The position numbers and the translations under genes were made by a program. A stretch of DNA of 64,000 nt from Leucogyrophana mollusca (lineage: Eukaryota > Basidiomycota > Agaricomycetes > Boletales), in assembly GCA_021014945.1 (NCBI GenBank), contig MU266481.1:1-64000 (forward strand), read 5' to 3'. The notes beneath the pieces were generated by a model. That model ran no database searches, was not told where the DNA came from, and was given only the letters and a program-made list of their open reading frames with translations. Positions 61,683-64,000 of this stretch are shown piece after piece (position 1 is the stretch's first letter; each line of letters starts with the position of its first letter).

Positions 61683-62439
61683 CCAGCTGGGAAACGTCGA
61701 AGTTTAGTACTTACTGTGGGGGCGTATGTGTACGAATAGTTCCTGTTGGATTGCGCGGGCATGATGGTGCACGACTCCATAAATCATGGAAAGTTTGTGC
61801 ATCAACTAGCTGGCTGACTTACTTTTTAGAGTCGTTTGGTGTTTTCGATTGGCTTCTTGGGTGCGAGGTTGATGACAATTGGCACCTGAAAACGAAACAG
61901 GAGCACGTGTACGGGAAATAGCGCACTCACCAGACGTACTGGGGTGATGAGGAAATTCAACCGGCCGGTAGCAAAAGCTTCAAACTTGACTTGAAATTGG
62001 CCCGAACGCCAGCGTTTGCTCGAGTTGAGTTGAGGCTCCTACCAGAAATGGACATGCACTCTCGAGCTCAATGTGATGAGATTGAGATTCATGGAATATG
62101 GCACAGCAAGGTATCTTCGCAGTTGAGACAAATAATTAGGGACCTGGAGTTAAATAGATGTTCATTAGAACATCAGCTAGAAGAAGTACTTATATATAGC
62201 TGCAGGTGGCAAAAAGCACGGTACGGTCACAAATAATCAGGGGCCTGGAGTAAATTACATATTAGTTAGAAGTGGTGCTGTACATACGATGCTACATGAC
62301 GCCAAGACAAAGAATACACTCGAGTGTCCGTAAGACGGGAACATTCAGACATTGCCTATGCTTTCCTATGGGACTAAAATCTAGTTTAGGAGACTCGCGC
62401 ACCGGAATGCATACATGTAACGCCATCGTAGTCATGTCC
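61683..62439. other. Intergenic with diverged short tandem duplication
   Basis: Between convergent gene ends. Two related segments, 62128-62190 and 62229-62279, share acaaataat(t/c)agg, g(a/g)cctggagt and (c/g)tagaag with small indels. No coding block is recognised. Confidence 0.5.
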
Positions 62440-64000
62440 CTAGTGGATATTACGGAGCTTGGTGGCGAGGCCAAAGTCCCAAAAGCCGGCAGCGTAGCTG
62501 GCGACAATACGGTTCTCTGTAGCGATTCGCTTGCGAATCTTTTTGGGGTCCTTGTACACGAGTTGCGCAACGAACGGCTTGTAGAAGGAGCTGACGAAGC
62601 TCATCGCCAACTTCTTGTGGCCCTCCTCTACTTTCACCTCCTGCACCTCCGGAAGCTCAGGAGAGCTGATGCTGACCTCGTCAACGGCTTTCTCAAGGAC
62701 TCCATCCTGTGAGAGCGACCTCTCAGTCCCATCGGATGAGTCGAATCGCTTTGACATGGATCTCAGCATGCTGGACGTGGATGAAAAGGAGAAAGTCGAG
62801 GACCCGGAAGAGCTTTTCAGGATTTTGGGACTGGATAGCGCACGGCGGAGCGGTTCAGAGGAAGATAAGATGGGTCGTAGCGCTGCTGCAAGGGCGTCGG
62901 GCGCGTGCCGGATGGAGTGGGATGATAGTGAAGTGGAAATGGTTTGAATCACGCGCCCTACGGTCCGATCCCACACTCGAGCCACGTAAAAGCGGGAAGG
63001 CTCTGTCACGTCTAGCTCCTGATGGGTGATGATCTCAAACGGTTGCAAACCTTTTGCTGTGATCGCATACCGGAAGATACCATTTCGCTGTTCGATCAGT
63101 TCGATTTTGGTTGCCTTGTATTCAAAGAGGGACATCATCATCTCTCCATTGACGAGCGAGTGCCCGGGAGGAGGGTCTTTGAACAACTTCTTGAATTGAT
63201 CGAATGCGAAGCCGGGAAGGGCAGAAGTCACGAGCTCGCCGGCGCCGCTCAACGCGTTCAAAATTCCGAGGGCAGCCTCTTTGGGAGCTGCAGCCCCCGA
63301 GACATGTGCTGGGTCCTCTTTAAAGCAGCTAGGGTGCGAAGCTAGGCAGCTATTGACGATAGACCCCTTCCCTGTCCAGTCGAAGATGGACAGATCATCT
63401 GAGCGTTTCATAATTTCCTCTTGGAGGCGAGTGAAGGCCGCGACCCCCTCCCCATAAAGAATAGGCATGCTAATCCCGAATATACCCATAAGACAGTACG
63501 CGATGTCCTCCACCTTGGTCGTCTTCCTGTCGGCCGCCCAACGGAGTCTCTCCCGAATGCTCACACACCCTGGCTCCAGTTTGACCAGAGTATCCTCGTC
63601 AATGCCCGACGCATCTGCCAGAGCCTTCAGCCAAATTGGATCCTGCTTCTGGTTCGCATATGCGCGATTTACGTCGTACCGTTCCAGCGGCCTCCAGCTC
63701 TCTGAGTAGAAGCGAATATTTTTAGGTGCGAGCAGCTCCTGCAGCGTCCATCCTCGTTTGAACCACGCGTTGAGAACAAGGAATGCTTGGAGAAACCGTT
63801 CAAGCGCCACTGCTTCAATCTGGTCATCAGGTTCCAAGCAGGCCTTCCCAAGGCGCCCATCCTCACGTACGGCGTTCAGGGTGACGAAACTCCCGAGAGT
63901 TGGGTGGGGAACAGGGGGTGGATAGTCGGAATTGGAGTTAAGTTGCAGCTCGGTGGGCGGTTCGTATCCATAGGGGGGGAAAGCCTGACCCTCTGGTTGA
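62440..64000 (-). CDS. HET-domain protein, 5' end beyond window
   Basis: Heterokaryon-incompatibility-type protein; HET domains act in fungal non-self recognition and cell death. The minus-strand frame is open from the right edge (64000) to the stop at 62440, about 519 codons, so the N-terminus lies outside. The HET-domain end is clear: EDGRLGKACLEPDDQIEAVA, then NAWFKRGWTLQELLAPKNIR and FYSESWRPL. It continues SIRERLRWAADRKTTKVEDI and AYCLMGIFGISMPILYGEG, then FTRLQEEIMKRSDDLSIFDW. The remainder has no named domain: a middle region with GLQPFEIITHQEL and a Ser-rich stretch (KSSSGSSTFSFSSTSSMLRS). No NACHT or WD40 region is visible in this part. No internal break is seen. Confidence 0.85.
   Translation of the reverse strand, partial: QPEGQAFPPYGYEPPTELQLNSNSDYPPPVPHPTLGSFVTLNAVREDGRLGKACLEPDDQIEAVALERFLQAFLVLNAWFKRGWTLQELLAPKNIRFYSESWRPLERYDVNRAYANQKQDPIWLKALADASGIDEDTLVKLEPGCVSIRERLRWAADRKTTKVEDIAYCLMGIFGISMPILYGEGVAAFTRLQEEIMKRSDDLSIFDWTGKGSIVNSCLASHPSCFKEDPAHVSGAAAPKEAALGILNALSGAGELVTSALPGFAFDQFKKLFKDPPPGHSLVNGEMMMSLFEYKATKIELIEQRNGIFRYAITAKGLQPFEIITHQELDVTEPSRFYVARVWDRTVGRVIQTISTSLSSHSIRHAPDALAAALRPILSSSEPLRRALSSPKILKSSSGSSTFSFSSTSSMLRSMSKRFDSSDGTERSLSQDGVLEKAVDEVSISSPELPEVQEVKVEEGHKKLAMSFVSSFYKPFVAQLVYKDPKKIRKRIATENRIVASYAAGFWDFGLATKLRNIH

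Noticed and set aside
1..64000. Transposon or integrated viral sequence
   Set aside because: No reverse transcriptase, integrase, transposase, capsid or terminal-repeat signature was seen on either strand.

Overview
This window is nuclear DNA of a basidiomycete fungus, most likely a mushroom-forming Agaricomycete. Genes are broken by many short introns (mostly about 45-65 nt). Several families are typical of Agaricomycetes: two DUF6533 seven-helix proteins, a UbiA prenyltransferase of the fungal 'WLHLLQFD' type, a UBR7-like protein, and a HET-domain protein. There is no bacterial, plasmid or viral backbone, no CRISPR array, and no tRNA or rRNA gene that I can support. Gene models come from splice sites plus conserved protein blocks. 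Where I list every exon, the exon lengths add up to a whole number of codons; genes with unresolved exons are marked.

Layout. 1-6.2 kb: 3' part of a UbiA prenyltransferase, a degenerate direct repeat, and two related DUF6533 membrane proteins. 6.6-11 kb: a large F-box/WD40 protein. 11.7-15.2 kb: a cytochrome P450 and a SAM methyltransferase transcribed toward each other. 16.3-19.5 kb: a multi-helix membrane protein, a poorly resolved minus-strand locus, and an R-SNARE (synaptobrevin). 20-35.1 kb: a conserved cell-cycle block with a Kin4-like kinase, DNA polymerase epsilon catalytic subunit and the Ase1/PRC1 microtubule bundler. 36-40.9 kb: Rcf2-like HIG1 protein, a class V PLP enzyme (minus strand) and a UBR7/Mlo2-like protein divergent from it. 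42.7-46.6 kb: a seven-helix membrane protein and an acyl-CoA oxidase (minus). 48.9-55.3 kb: an MFS monocarboxylate-type transporter followed by a mitochondrial D-lactate dehydrogenase. 57-61.7 kb: a flavin monooxygenase and a stand-alone hydantoinase-B (5-oxoprolinase C-terminal half) gene. 62.4-64 kb: a HET-domain protein running off the right edge.

How the genes work together. The transporter and D-lactate dehydrogenase make a plausible lactate uptake and oxidation pair. Polymerase epsilon carries two ACGCGT (MCB-type) boxes just upstream, as expected for G1/S control, and lies between a mitotic-checkpoint-type kinase and a spindle-midzone protein. UbiA, P450 and methyltransferase are enzyme types found in meroterpenoid pathways, but they are separated by unrelated genes, so a biosynthetic cluster is only a weak suggestion. 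I did not find an obviously new multi-gene system. The most unusual items are two GC-AG introns, a start codon split by an intron together with 8- and 16-nt exons in the SNARE gene, an RGG-rich extension on polymerase epsilon, and the hydantoinase-B gene with no A half.
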